Origin: VRUE01 sp035693025
Lineage (GTDB): Bacteria; Actinomycetota; Thermoleophilia; Solirubrobacterales; 70-9
NCBI GenBank assembly: GCA_035693025.1
Contig: DASSHI010000017.1
Coordinates: 1 to 15,648 of the forward strand
Length of the DNA: 15,648 nt
Direction: 5' to 3'
Part shown: positions 8,363-14,724 of the stretch, one piece after another
How the letters are laid out: every line of letters starts with the position of its first letter
How positions within the stretch are numbered: the stretch's first letter is position 1
The notes under the pieces: model-generated
The model's database searches: none
Told to the model about the DNA's origin: nothing
The model's input: the letters and a program-made list of their open reading frames with translations, nothing else
Made by a program: the position numbers and the translations under genes

Positions 8363-8402
8363 TTCGGAGTCGGAAATCACCCAGGCCCGGTGCCTTCATC
8401 GC

Positions 8403-8448
8403 CGCTGTGGACTTTTTGCGTGCTTCGGCGCGTCAAAAGTCCACAGCG
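8403..8448. terminator. Long hairpin with UUCG tetraloop between convergent genes
   Basis: Arms CGCTGTGGACTTTT (8403-8416) and AAAAGTCCACAGCG (8435-8448) pair over 14 bases. After one mismatch the stem continues for six more pairs (two of them G-U) and closes on C(TTCG)G, a very stable tetraloop. No T-run follows on either strand, so this is not a classic intrinsic terminator. Its place between the 3' ends of the flippase-like gene and the mannosyltransferase gene fits a bidirectional terminator or an mRNA 3'-end stabiliser. Confidence 0.5.
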
Positions 8449-8474
8449 CTGAAGGGCTATGGGAGCCCACAGCG

Positions 8475-9551
8475 TCAGAGGGGCATTCGCGCGGGGAGTT
8501 GGTAGGCGGTCAGGGCGAGGGTCAGGAGCTGCAGGGGGCGGTCGCGGGATAGGGCTACTAGCGGCAATGCCCAGAGCAGGTACCAGGGGAGGAGCCAGGC
8601 GGTGGCTAGGAGGAGGGCGATCGAGGCCCAGGCGGCGCAGCGGAGCCAGTCGGCGCCTCGCCAGGTTCTGAGCAGTAGATAGAGGAAGGAGGCGGCGAAG
8701 AGGGCCAGGGCCGCGGCGCGGACGGCAGTCGGGGCGAGGCCGGTCAGGCGGGCGAAGGTGATCGGGACGCTCATGTGGGCCGTGCGGTGCTGGTTTTCGC
8801 CCGCCAGGCCGATTGCGTCGAGCCAGTGCCAGCCGAAGGCGGCATACACCGCGACACCGATCGCGATGACTGCGGTCATGGCACCGGCGAGCAGCCGCGC
8901 GGCCGGCCCCCTCGCCGGCCCGATTGGACTCTTGTCCCCTCTATAGGGGGTAAAAGGCTCCAATCGCGCGGCGCCCACCAGGGCAAAGGGGGCAGCGAGG
9001 GCGGCGGGGGGCTTGAGCGCGAAGGCGGCGACGAAGGCGGCCCCGGCGGTCGCCTCGGTGGCGGAGAGGGTGGCGGTGACGCCGAGCATCGCCGCCAGCA
9101 TCGCCAGGCCGTCGTTGTGGGCGCCGCCGACGACGTGGATGAGGACGAGGGGGTTGAGGGCGACGAAGGCCGCCGCGCCGAGCGGCGAGACGCCGCGCGA
9201 GGGGGCGATTCGGGCGACCAGCAGGGCGATCGCGAAGACCGAGAGCGCCGCGGTCGCCTTCAGCGCCGCCACCGCCCACCAGACCGGCAGCCACGCCAGC
9301 AGGTAGGTGGCGAGAGTGAAGAGCGGGCCGTAGGCGCTGGTCGCGTCGATCCAGGTGACGCGGGCGTAGGCCGGGTCGAAGGGAGCCGCGGCCGGTGGAT
9401 GGACGTAGGGATCGAGGCCGTGAACAGCGCCGAGCCGGGCGTAGTCGACGTAGCTGTAGACGTCGTGGGAGAGGAGGACGGGGGCGATCGCGAAGGCGAT
9501 GACGAAGGCGCCGATCGCCACCCAGATGCTGCCTCGGCCCGAGCGGGTCAA
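8475..9551 (-). CDS. MptB-like polyprenol-phosphate-mannose-dependent mannosyltransferase (GT-C)
   Basis: A protein of about 358 residues with many membrane helices. Motifs fit the GT-C/MptB group: SHDVYSYVDYARL (28-40) with the likely catalytic acidic residue D30 in the first external loop, GLDPYVHPP (45-53), NPLVLIHVVGGAHNDGLA (133-150) and LPWYLLWALP (321-330). The family extends lipid-anchored mannan-type glycans outside the membrane using polyprenol-phosphate sugars. It is shorter than mycobacterial MptB and lacks N-terminal helices. The reading frame stays open upstream inside the PBP gene, but those residues are not protein-like. I start at TTG, which overlaps the PBP stop as TTGA; a GTG at 9519-9521 with GAGG upstream is the alternative. 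Residues 196-211 are encoded by an inserted palindrome. Confidence 0.75.
   Translation of the reverse strand: MTRSGRGSIWVAIGAFVIAFAIAPVLLSHDVYSYVDYARLGAVHGLDPYVHPPAAAPFDPAYARVTWIDATSAYGPLFTLATYLLAWLPVWWAVAALKATAALSVFAIALLVARIAPSRGVSPLGAAAFVALNPLVLIHVVGGAHNDGLAMLAAMLGVTATLSATEATAGAAFVAAFALKPPAALAAPFALVGAARLEPFTPYRGDKSPIGPARGPAARLLAGAMTAVIAIGVAVYAAFGWHWLDAIGLAGENQHRTAHMSVPITFARLTGLAPTAVRAAALALFAASFLYLLLRTWRGADWLRCAAWASIALLLATAWLLPWYLLWALPLVALSRDRPLQLLTLALTAYQLPARMPL
8921..8966. repeat. Palindromic element inserted in frame in the mannosyltransferase gene
   Basis: Outer arms CGATTGGA and TCCAATCG (8921-8928, 8959-8966) enclose an inner CCCCT-CTAT-AGGGG hairpin (8936-8949), with further pairs between them, so nearly the whole 46 bases can fold. 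On the coding strand it encodes RLEPFTPYRGDKSPIG (residues 196-211). It uses codons rare in the surrounding GC-rich gene (TTT, TAT, AGA, AGT). It falls in a hydrophilic loop between membrane helices, where an insertion would be tolerated. Confidence 0.55.
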
Positions 9552-11698
9552 TTGCCGGCCGCTGCGCCGCTGCCGACGCCCGCACCGCCGCTCCCGTATT
9601 CGGGAGGCGGGGGCGGCACGTGCGTCGGTTCCTGGCCGACCCCGGGCGCGTAGGCATCGGGGTTGTAGCCGCCCGTCGCTTCCCTGCCCAGCCGCTCGGC
9701 TTCGCTTTCTGCGTCGCCTTTGCCGCCGTCCTTTGCCGTGAAGTCCGAGCCGCCGCTCGTGCTCGAGGCCGTGTAGCGGCCGTAGAACGGCGCCCAGCTG
9801 ATCGACGTCTTCGGTTCGCTGAATTCCTCGCAGGGGACTTCGGCGCCGCTGTAGAGCGAGTGCCAGATCTCGGCCGGAAAGGTGCCGCCATACACGGTCG
9901 TGCCGTGGACGCTGGTCATTTCGATCGCATTGGACTGCGGATAGCCGACCCAGACGACGGTCGCCAGGTTGGGCTGGATCCCGGCGAACCAGGCGTCGGT
10001 GAAGTTGTCGGTCGTGCCGGTCTTGCCGCCCTGGCCTGGGCAGCCGGTGTAGGCGGCGGTGCCGGTGCCTTCGACGATGTTGTCGTGCAGCAGGCGCCAG
10101 ACCTGGTAGGCGACGGGAGCGGCGACGACCCGCCGCGGTTCGGCGCGTTCCGGCCTGCCCACGCGGCCGTCGGGGAAGGCGACCTTGCGGATCGCGATCG
10201 GATTGCGGTGGATGCCCCCGGCGGCGAGGGTGGCGTAGGCATCGGCCATTTCCAGCGGCGAGACGCCGACCCGCAGGCCGCCGATCCCCTCGGCCGGGAT
10301 CCCGTCGAGCGGGCTTTCGATCCCCATCGACTTGGCCGTCGCCTTCACCGCCTGCGGGCCGACGTCGAGGTCGAGCTGGGCGAAGACCGTGTTGTCGGAG
10401 GCGACCGTCGCCTCCTGCAGGTTGATCCGGCCCAGGTAGCCCTCGTCGGCGGTGCTCACTTCCCAGTGTCCCCACTTGGGCAGATCGAGGTCGAGGTGCT
10501 TGGAGTCGTAGTAGGTCGTGTAGGGGTCGATCCCCTGCTTGACCGCCGTCGTCAGGACGAACATCTTGAAGGTCGAGCCGGGCTGGCGATGCCCCTGGGC
10601 GGCAAGGTTGAACTTGCTCTGGGCGTAGCTGGAGCTCGAGGCCATCGCCTCGATGTGGCCGTTGCGGGGATCGATCGAGACCAGCGCCGAGGAGGGGTCT
10701 TCGGCGTAGGGGAGGGCGGAGCTCATGCCGGCCAGGCCGACTTCCTGCAGCCGCGGCTCGAGCGTCGTGTAGACGTCGAGGCCGCCTTTGCGCACCGTGT
10801 TGACGCCATAGGCTTCGAGCAGCTTGTCCTCGACGTAGTCGAAGAAGTAGGGCTGGCGCTTGTCGAAGTAGCCGTGGTCGAGGTCGAGCCCGAGGCCGCG
10901 CTGTCGGGCCTGGCGCGCCAGCCGCGGAGCGACCCAGCCCTGCTTCGCCATCTTCGTCAGCACCTCGTTGCGCCGCTCGCGCGCCCCGGCCGGATTCAGC
11001 ACCGGGTTGTAATCGGTCGGCGCCTGCGGCAGGCCGGCCAGCAGCGCGGCCTGCGCCAGGTCGAGCTTCCAAACCGGCTTGGAGAAGTAGATCTTCGCCG
11101 CCGCGCCGACGCCGATCGCGGTCGCCCCCTCGAGCGTCCCGTAGGCGGCGGTGTTGAGGTACTGGCTGAGGATTTCGCGGCGCGAGTGGCGTTCGGCGTA
11201 CTCGATCGCCAGCTTCGCCTCGATGATCTTGCGTTCCAGCGTGCGCGCCGGGTTGGAGATGCAGAGGTTGCGCACGAGCTGCTGGGTGATCGTCGAGCCG
11301 CCCTCGACGGTCTTGCCCGCTTCCAGGTTCTTCAGCGCGGCGCGGACGATGCCCTCGGGGTCGACCCCGCCGTGTTCGTAGAAGCGCTGGTCCTCGATCG
11401 CCACCGTGGCGTGCTGGAGGCTCTTTGGGATGCGGCCGATCGAGACCGGCGCCCGCGCTTCTTCGGACTCGACCACTCCGAGCTTGCTGCCGTCCGCCGC
11501 GTAGAGGGTCGAGTTGCCGCCTCTGTCGATCGGCTTGCAGACGGCCAGCGAGGGCGCCTTTGCGGCGACGTCGAGCACCCAGGAGACGACGCCCACCGCG
11601 CCGATCGCGAGCAGCGCGGCGACGCCGAGCCCGACGAAGAGGATCTTGCCGCGAGCGCCTCCCCGCTTGCGCTGGCGACGACGATTGCGCTGCGTCAT
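9548..11698 (-). CDS. Class A penicillin-binding protein (bifunctional transglycosylase/transpeptidase)
   Basis: A 716-residue peptidoglycan synthase. A basic N-terminus precedes one TM helix (about 18-42). The GT51 domain has EDQRFYEHGG (102-111, catalytic E102) and GGSTITQQLVRNL (133-145). The transpeptidase domain has the SxxK motif STFK (375-378), SDN (434-436) and KTG (559-561). The C-terminal 80 residues are low-complexity, rich in Gly, Pro and Ser. No PASTA domain is seen. The ATG has no Shine-Dalgarno; TACGCT lies seven bases before it. It is the middle gene of a likely mscS-PBP-mannosyltransferase operon: mscS ends 40 bases upstream, and the next start overlaps its stop. Confidence 0.95.
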   Translation of the reverse strand: MTQRNRRRQRKRGGARGKILFVGLGVAALLAIGAVGVVSWVLDVAAKAPSLAVCKPIDRGGNSTLYAADGSKLGVVESEEARAPVSIGRIPKSLQHATVAIEDQRFYEHGGVDPEGIVRAALKNLEAGKTVEGGSTITQQLVRNLCISNPARTLERKIIEAKLAIEYAERHSRREILSQYLNTAAYGTLEGATAIGVGAAAKIYFSKPVWKLDLAQAALLAGLPQAPTDYNPVLNPAGARERRNEVLTKMAKQGWVAPRLARQARQRGLGLDLDHGYFDKRQPYFFDYVEDKLLEAYGVNTVRKGGLDVYTTLEPRLQEVGLAGMSSALPYAEDPSSALVSIDPRNGHIEAMASSSSYAQSKFNLAAQGHRQPGSTFKMFVLTTAVKQGIDPYTTYYDSKHLDLDLPKWGHWEVSTADEGYLGRINLQEATVASDNTVFAQLDLDVGPQAVKATAKSMGIESPLDGIPAEGIGGLRVGVSPLEMADAYATLAAGGIHRNPIAIRKVAFPDGRVGRPERAEPRRVVAAPVAYQVWRLLHDNIVEGTGTAAYTGCPGQGGKTGTTDNFTDAWFAGIQPNLATVVWVGYPQSNAIEMTSVHGTTVYGGTFPAEIWHSLYSGAEVPCEEFSEPKTSISWAPFYGRYTASSTSGGSDFTAKDGGKGDAESEAERLGREATGGYNPDAYAPGVGQEPTHVPPPPPEYGSGGAGVGSGAAAGN

Positions 11699-11705
11699 CG
11701 CAGAG

Positions 11706-11711
11706 AGCGTA
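11706..11711 (-). promoter_or_regulatory. Candidate -10 (TACGCT) for a leaderless PBP mRNA
   Basis: TACGCT is followed by seven bases and then the PBP start codon, placing transcription start at about the ATG. It lies in the 40-base gap after mscS, so the PBP could be transcribed separately from mscS. No clear -35 is seen. Confidence 0.4.
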
Positions 11712-11738
11712 TCCGCCGGGCCCCGGCGCTCCCGGCGC

Positions 11739-12155
11739 TCAGCCCTGCGTGTCGGCGGTGGAGAGGTTGTGCACGATCCCCTCGACCAGGAGCTGGTTGG
11801 GGATGACGACCGCGGTGCCGTCGCCGGGATCGACGTAGGTGTAGGAGAGGGTGATGTCGACGACGCGGCCGTCGACTTCTTCGAAGGAGATGCGGTCGCC
11901 GATGCGGAAGGGCTGGGACACGGCGAGCATCACACCGGCGACGAGGTTGGCGATCGTGTGCTGGGCGGCGAAGCCGACGATCGCGGCCAGCACCGCGGTC
12001 GAGGCGAGGATCGCCGTGGCGACCCGCTGCAGCTCGGTGAACTGGCCGATCGCGATGCCCGCGACGACGAGCAGCACGACCAAGACGAGCAGCCGTCGCA
12101 GGAACCGCAAACGGGTCTTCCGGGACCGCGCGACCTGTGAGACTGGCGGCGTCAT
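11739..12155 (-). CDS. Minimal MscS-type mechanosensitive channel, 138 residues
   Basis: After a basic N-terminus (RSRKTRLRFLRR) come a first TM helix (about 24-40) and a pore-lining TM3-like helix with small residues (ILASTAVLAAIVGFAAQHTI, then ANLVAGVML). These are followed by QPFRIGDRI, which is the MscS TM3-beta junction, and VIPNQLLVEGIVHNLST, the end of the beta domain. The protein stops there, so the C-terminal alpha/beta cage of E. coli MscS (286 residues) and its first helices are missing. The frame is open upstream to 12359, but that stretch is antisense to the CPBP gene and not protein-like. The chosen ATG overlaps the start codon of the divergent CPBP gene (CATG), and TAGTTT stands seven bases before it. 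Family membership is clear; channel activity is inferred. Confidence 0.8.
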   Translation of the reverse strand: MTPPVSQVARSRKTRLRFLRRLLVLVVLLVVAGIAIGQFTELQRVATAILASTAVLAAIVGFAAQHTIANLVAGVMLAVSQPFRIGDRISFEEVDGRVVDITLSYTYVDPGDGTAVVIPNQLLVEGIVHNLSTADTQG

Positions 12156-12831
12156 GGACCGCAAACTAGCCTTTCCGTACGCGACTTGGGGCGTGCAGAT
12201 GGCGATCGGCGGCGTGCTGATCGCCCTCGGCGCGGGGATTGTCATGGGGGTTCCCGCGGTGATAGTCGACCACCCGTCCAACGGGAACCTCAGCGACGCC
12301 GCCAACGCGGTGGTCCAGCTGGCGACGGCGCTCGGCTTCCTACTCGTGCCCCTGGTCATCGCAACCCGTTGGGGCGAGTCCTCGGTCGGCGTGGCGCTGG
12401 GGCGCCTCGGCGTGCGCGGCTTTCGCCCGGGGGCGTTGAAGTGGATGCTGGCCGCCGTCGGCGCCTACCTCGTCTTCGCCGCGCTCTACGCCGGGATCTT
12501 CGGCTCCCCCCATCAGGAAGACATCGCCGAATCGTTCGGGGCGCTGCCCGTGCAGATCCTGCTGATCGTCATCGCCGCGCCCATCAGCGAGGAGGTCTGC
12601 TTCCGCGGCATGCTCTTTGGCGGCCTGCGCACGCGGATGCCGCGCCTCGCCGCAGCGCTCATCAGCGCCCTGGTCTTCGGCGGCCTGCACGCGCTTACCG
12701 GCGTCACCGCCGTGCCGCCGCTGATCTTCTTCGGCTTCCTCCTCGCGCTGCTCTACGAGAAGACGGGCTCGATCGTGCCCGGGATTTTGCTTCATATGCT
12801 CAACAACTCAATTGCTTTGATCGGGCAGTAG
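12154..12831 (+). CDS. CPBP-family intramembrane metalloprotease-like protein (Rce1/Abi type)
   Basis: A 225-residue membrane protein with about six hydrophobic segments. The three CPBP motifs are present: EEVCFRG (E146, E147, R151), FGGLH (F175, H179) and HMLNN (H214, N218). The family includes the Rce1 CAAX protease and bacterial immunity proteins; the bacterial substrate cannot be predicted. The first ATG gives an N-terminus (FPYATWGVQ) that fits the family, but a second ATG at 12199 has a GGGGCG upstream and is possible. The first ATG shares the sequence CATG with the start of the divergent mscS gene. A long hairpin follows the stop. Confidence 0.82.
   Translation: MDRKLAFPYATWGVQMAIGGVLIALGAGIVMGVPAVIVDHPSNGNLSDAANAVVQLATALGFLLVPLVIATRWGESSVGVALGRLGVRGFRPGALKWMLAAVGAYLVFAALYAGIFGSPHQEDIAESFGALPVQILLIVIAAPISEEVCFRGMLFGGLRTRMPRLAAALISALVFGGLHALTGVTAVPPLIFFGFLLALLYEKTGSIVPGILLHMLNNSIALIGQ
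12163..12168 (-). promoter_or_regulatory. Candidate -10 (TAGTTT) for a leaderless mscS mRNA
   Basis: TAGTTT lies seven bases before the mscS ATG, inside the first codons of the divergent CPBP gene. If used, transcription of mscS would begin at its start codon. No good -35 was found. Confidence 0.35.
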
Positions 12832-12834
12832 TGG

Positions 12835-12915
12835 CGGGCGGGTCCTGTCGCGAGGTGGGGGTGGGTTAGCGGCCCCAACCGGCCGAACCGACCCCCACCT
12901 CGCGCCACCCGCCCG
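12835..12915. terminator. GC-rich hairpin after the CPBP gene, likely terminator
   Basis: CGGGCGGGT (12835-12843) pairs with 12907-12915, and the 14-base arm 12849-12862 pairs perfectly with 12891-12904. Four further pairs (GGTT/AACC) follow after a G-G mismatch. A GGCC/GGCC pair can form in the loop. The structure starts four bases after the CPBP stop and ends 22 bases before the L,D-transpeptidase start. There is no T-run, as is common for hairpin terminators of GC-rich bacteria. Confidence 0.55.
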
Positions 12916-12937
12916 AGACGCCGTCCAGTCGGGCAGA

Positions 12938-13918
12938 ATGTCGCGGATGCGTAGAGGATTGATCGCCGGGCTCTTACTCGCCGTAGCTGTCGGCGCGCCC
13001 GCGGCCGCAGCGAAGCAGCCATCGGGAGCAGGGAAAGCGCAGCCGCAGGAGCCGACGCAGGCGACGGTGAAGGTCAGCGTCGGCAAACTCAGCGGCGGGC
13101 GGGCGCCGATCTTCGGGACGGTGCCGGTTTACGGCACGGTCGAGCCGTTCGAAGCCGGCCAGCGGGTCGAAGTCACCTTCTACCTCGACGCCCACAAGCT
13201 GCTCACCCGCAAGGTGCACGTCCGCCCGGGCGGCGGCGGCGCGGGTGTCTTCAAAGCCTCGATCCTGATCCGCAAGGACGGCAAGTACGCCGCCGCCGCT
13301 CACGTGCCGGCGAGTGGCTCCGTGCGCGGCGACCGCACCGTGCGCAAGAGCTGGAAGGTCAGCTTCTCCTCGATCGCCCAGGGCGACTGCGGCCGCGTCG
13401 TCAAGGGCTTCAAAGCCGCGATGGCGAAGCTGGGCTACGTCTCCGGCGGCGGCTCCTGCTTCAACGGCCGCACCGGGCGTGAGGTGCTTGCCTACCGCAA
13501 GGTCAACGGGATGTCGCGCAGCGAGCATGCCGGCGTGGGCGTCGTCAAGCGGGTCTTCGGCGGCCGGGGCGGCTACCGCGTGCGCCACCCCGAGGCCGGC
13601 GAGCACGCCGAGGTGCCGCTCGACAAGCAGGTGCTCGTGCTCGCCAAGGGCAGCCGGCCCTTCGCGATCTACCCGGTCTCGACCGGCAAGCCCTCGACCC
13701 CGACGATCACCGGCGAGTACAGCTTCTACCGCCAGGAACCGGGCTACAACTCCGAGGGCATGTACTACTCCTTCTACTGGCACAACGGCTACGCCGTCCA
13801 CGGCTACGCCGAAGTGCCCGACTACGCCGCCAGCCACGGCTGCGTCCGCACCTACATCGCCGACCAGCCGCGCATCTACGAACAGCTGCATTACGGCGAG
13901 CCCATCTTCGTCTTCTGA
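12938..13918 (+). CDS. Secreted L,D-transpeptidase (YkuD family) with N-terminal Ig-like and PG-binding-like regions
   Basis: A 326-residue exported protein. A signal peptide (1-25, ending APAAAA) leads into a beta-rich Ig-like region (about 40-145). A peptidoglycan-binding-like helical region follows (about 155-205: FKAAMAKLGYVS, FNGRTGREVLAYRKVNG). The YkuD catalytic domain (about 225-326) has H288 (VHGYAE) and SHGCVR (299-304) with catalytic C302. The family makes 3-3 cross-links in peptidoglycan or attaches proteins to it, so it complements the class A PBP nearby. ATG at 12938 is used; a second ATG three codons later gives the same signal peptide. No strong Shine-Dalgarno is visible. It converges on the PIN-toxin gene with 31 bases between. 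Confidence 0.9.
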   Translation: MSRMRRGLIAGLLLAVAVGAPAAAAKQPSGAGKAQPQEPTQATVKVSVGKLSGGRAPIFGTVPVYGTVEPFEAGQRVEVTFYLDAHKLLTRKVHVRPGGGGAGVFKASILIRKDGKYAAAAHVPASGSVRGDRTVRKSWKVSFSSIAQGDCGRVVKGFKAAMAKLGYVSGGGSCFNGRTGREVLAYRKVNGMSRSEHAGVGVVKRVFGGRGGYRVRHPEAGEHAEVPLDKQVLVLAKGSRPFAIYPVSTGKPSTPTITGEYSFYRQEPGYNSEGMYYSFYWHNGYAVHGYAEVPDYAASHGCVRTYIADQPRIYEQLHYGEPIFVF

Positions 13919-13949
13919 AACGAGCCGTTCGACCAGAGGGGTTAGCGGC

Positions 13950-14357
13950 CTACTCCGGAAGCCGCACGCTCTCGAATTCGAGCACCGTCGCCAGCAGGTC
14001 GAAATGCTTATCGGCATGGAGGACGCCGAAGCCGCACTCGGCCGCGGCTGCGGCGATCAGGTAGTCGGGGGCGGGGAGACGCCTGCGGGCCCCCAGCTCG
14101 CGAGACGCGGTCAGGGCGGCGCCGCAGACCGTGGCGGTCACGGGCGCCTGGGCGAGGGCAGAGAGGTGCGTGTCTATCGCCTTGAACGTTTCCTCGTCCC
14201 TCGCGGTTCTCAGGATCTCGAGGGCCGCAACCGGGCACGACGCGAAGCCAAGCGCTTCGTGGGTTGCTTCCCAGCCGGCGATCACCTTGGGACTCCGCTG
14301 CCGGGCCCATGCCGACGTATCGATTACCAACGGGACACCCGAGCCGAATGGCCTCAT
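13950..14357 (-). CDS. PIN-domain ribonuclease toxin (VapC-like)
   Basis: A 135-residue PIN-domain protein. The acidic active-site residues are visible: D13 in VIDTSAW, E47 in ALEIL, D98 in PAPDYLIAAAA, and D116/D120 in LHADKHFDLL. VapC toxins cleave specific tRNA or rRNA in a magnesium-dependent way. The frame is open 27 bases further upstream, but the ATG at 14357 overlaps the antitoxin stop as ATGA, the usual arrangement of these pairs. The set of acidic residues looks intact, so the toxin should be active; its RNA target cannot be predicted. Confidence 0.88.
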   Translation of the reverse strand: MRPFGSGVPLVIDTSAWARQRSPKVIAGWEATHEALGFASCPVAALEILRTARDEETFKAIDTHLSALAQAPVTATVCGAALTASRELGARRRLPAPDYLIAAAAAECGFGVLHADKHFDLLATVLEFESVRLPE

Positions 14358-14614
14358 TCGACTTCGGCCTCGCGTTCTTCCCACGCTTCCTGGGCGCCGG
14401 TGAAGTCGAGCTCGATCTCGCCGCGCGCGACCTTGAGGAAGTACTCCTTCGCTTCCTCCCTTCGCCGCCGGTCGTCCGCGGCGAGTTCCGCCCCCCGCAG
14501 CGCCAGGTCGCGGATCAGCCGTGACCTGCTCTTCGGATGGGCGTCAACAGCAGCCATCGCCTCGGCCAGAGCGGGGTCGACGGTCACCTGCACGCGTGGG
14601 TATTTTGAGGCCAT
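14354..14614 (-). CDS. Ribbon-helix-helix antitoxin (VapB-like)
   Basis: An 86-residue protein. The N-terminal half (about 6-45) is a ribbon-helix-helix domain: the strand PRVQVTVDP, then helices containing LAEAMAAVDAH and SRSRLIRDLALRGAEL. The C-terminal half is charged with aromatics (FLKVARGEIELDF, AQEAWEERE), as expected for the part that wraps the toxin. The toxin gene follows with a 4-base overlap. There is no Shine-Dalgarno: TACACT lies exactly six bases before the ATG and overlaps the palindromic operator. Confidence 0.85.
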   Translation of the reverse strand: MASKYPRVQVTVDPALAEAMAAVDAHPKSRSRLIRDLALRGAELAADDRRRREEAKEYFLKVARGEIELDFTGAQEAWEEREAEVE

Positions 14615-14620
14615 GAGTCG

Positions 14621-14626
14621 AGTGTA
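14621..14626 (-). promoter_or_regulatory. Candidate -10 (TACACT) for a leaderless toxin-antitoxin mRNA
   Basis: TACACT ends six bases before the antitoxin ATG and shares five of its bases with the adjoining palindrome. A repressor bound there would block RNA polymerase. No recognisable -35 is present. Confidence 0.45.
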
Positions 14627-14643
14627 CCGCGCGTCCGGTACAC
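14622..14643. promoter_or_regulatory. Palindromic operator of the toxin-antitoxin operon
   Basis: GTGTACCG and CGGTACAC form a perfect 8-base inverted repeat with a 6-base spacer, seven bases upstream of the antitoxin start codon. Each half contains GTAC, the two centres being 14 bases apart. Position and symmetry fit binding of the ribbon-helix-helix antitoxin, alone or with the toxin, for autorepression. Confidence 0.6.
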
Positions 14644-14718
14644 CTAGTTCGACGGTTGCCTCGGGCTTTCACACCCCTACCAAGGGGCGGGAAGCGAAAA
14701 ATCGCCCCCCTGCCGATA

Positions 14719-14724
14719 TAAGTT
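14719..14724 (+). promoter_or_regulatory. Candidate -10 (TAAGTT; overlapping TATAAG) for pyrE
   Basis: The stretch GATATAAGTT before pyrE offers TAAGTT seven bases before the ATG, or TATAAG (14717-14722) nine bases before it. Either would give a leader of zero to a few bases. No Shine-Dalgarno and no good -35 are present. Confidence 0.45.

Noticed and set aside
9552..11072. Upstream extension of the mannosyltransferase frame, giving 865 codons in total
   Set aside because: This part runs out of frame through the PBP gene and is Arg/Pro/Gly-rich with no hydrophobic pattern. The real protein begins near 9551.
9620..11806. 728-codon plus-strand frame antisense to the PBP gene
   Set aside because: It is a shadow of GC-rich coding. 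All PBP catalytic motifs are on the other strand.
12863..13950. GGGTTAGCGGCC present at both 12863-12874 and 13939-13950
   Set aside because: A 12-base match is expected by chance several times in a window of this length and bias, and the two copies have no shared context.
14712..14719. GCCGATAT before pyrE as a second sigma-28-type -10 box
   Set aside because: No TAAA or TAAG lies 14-16 bases upstream. The overlapping TATAAG/TAAGTT is a better explanation.
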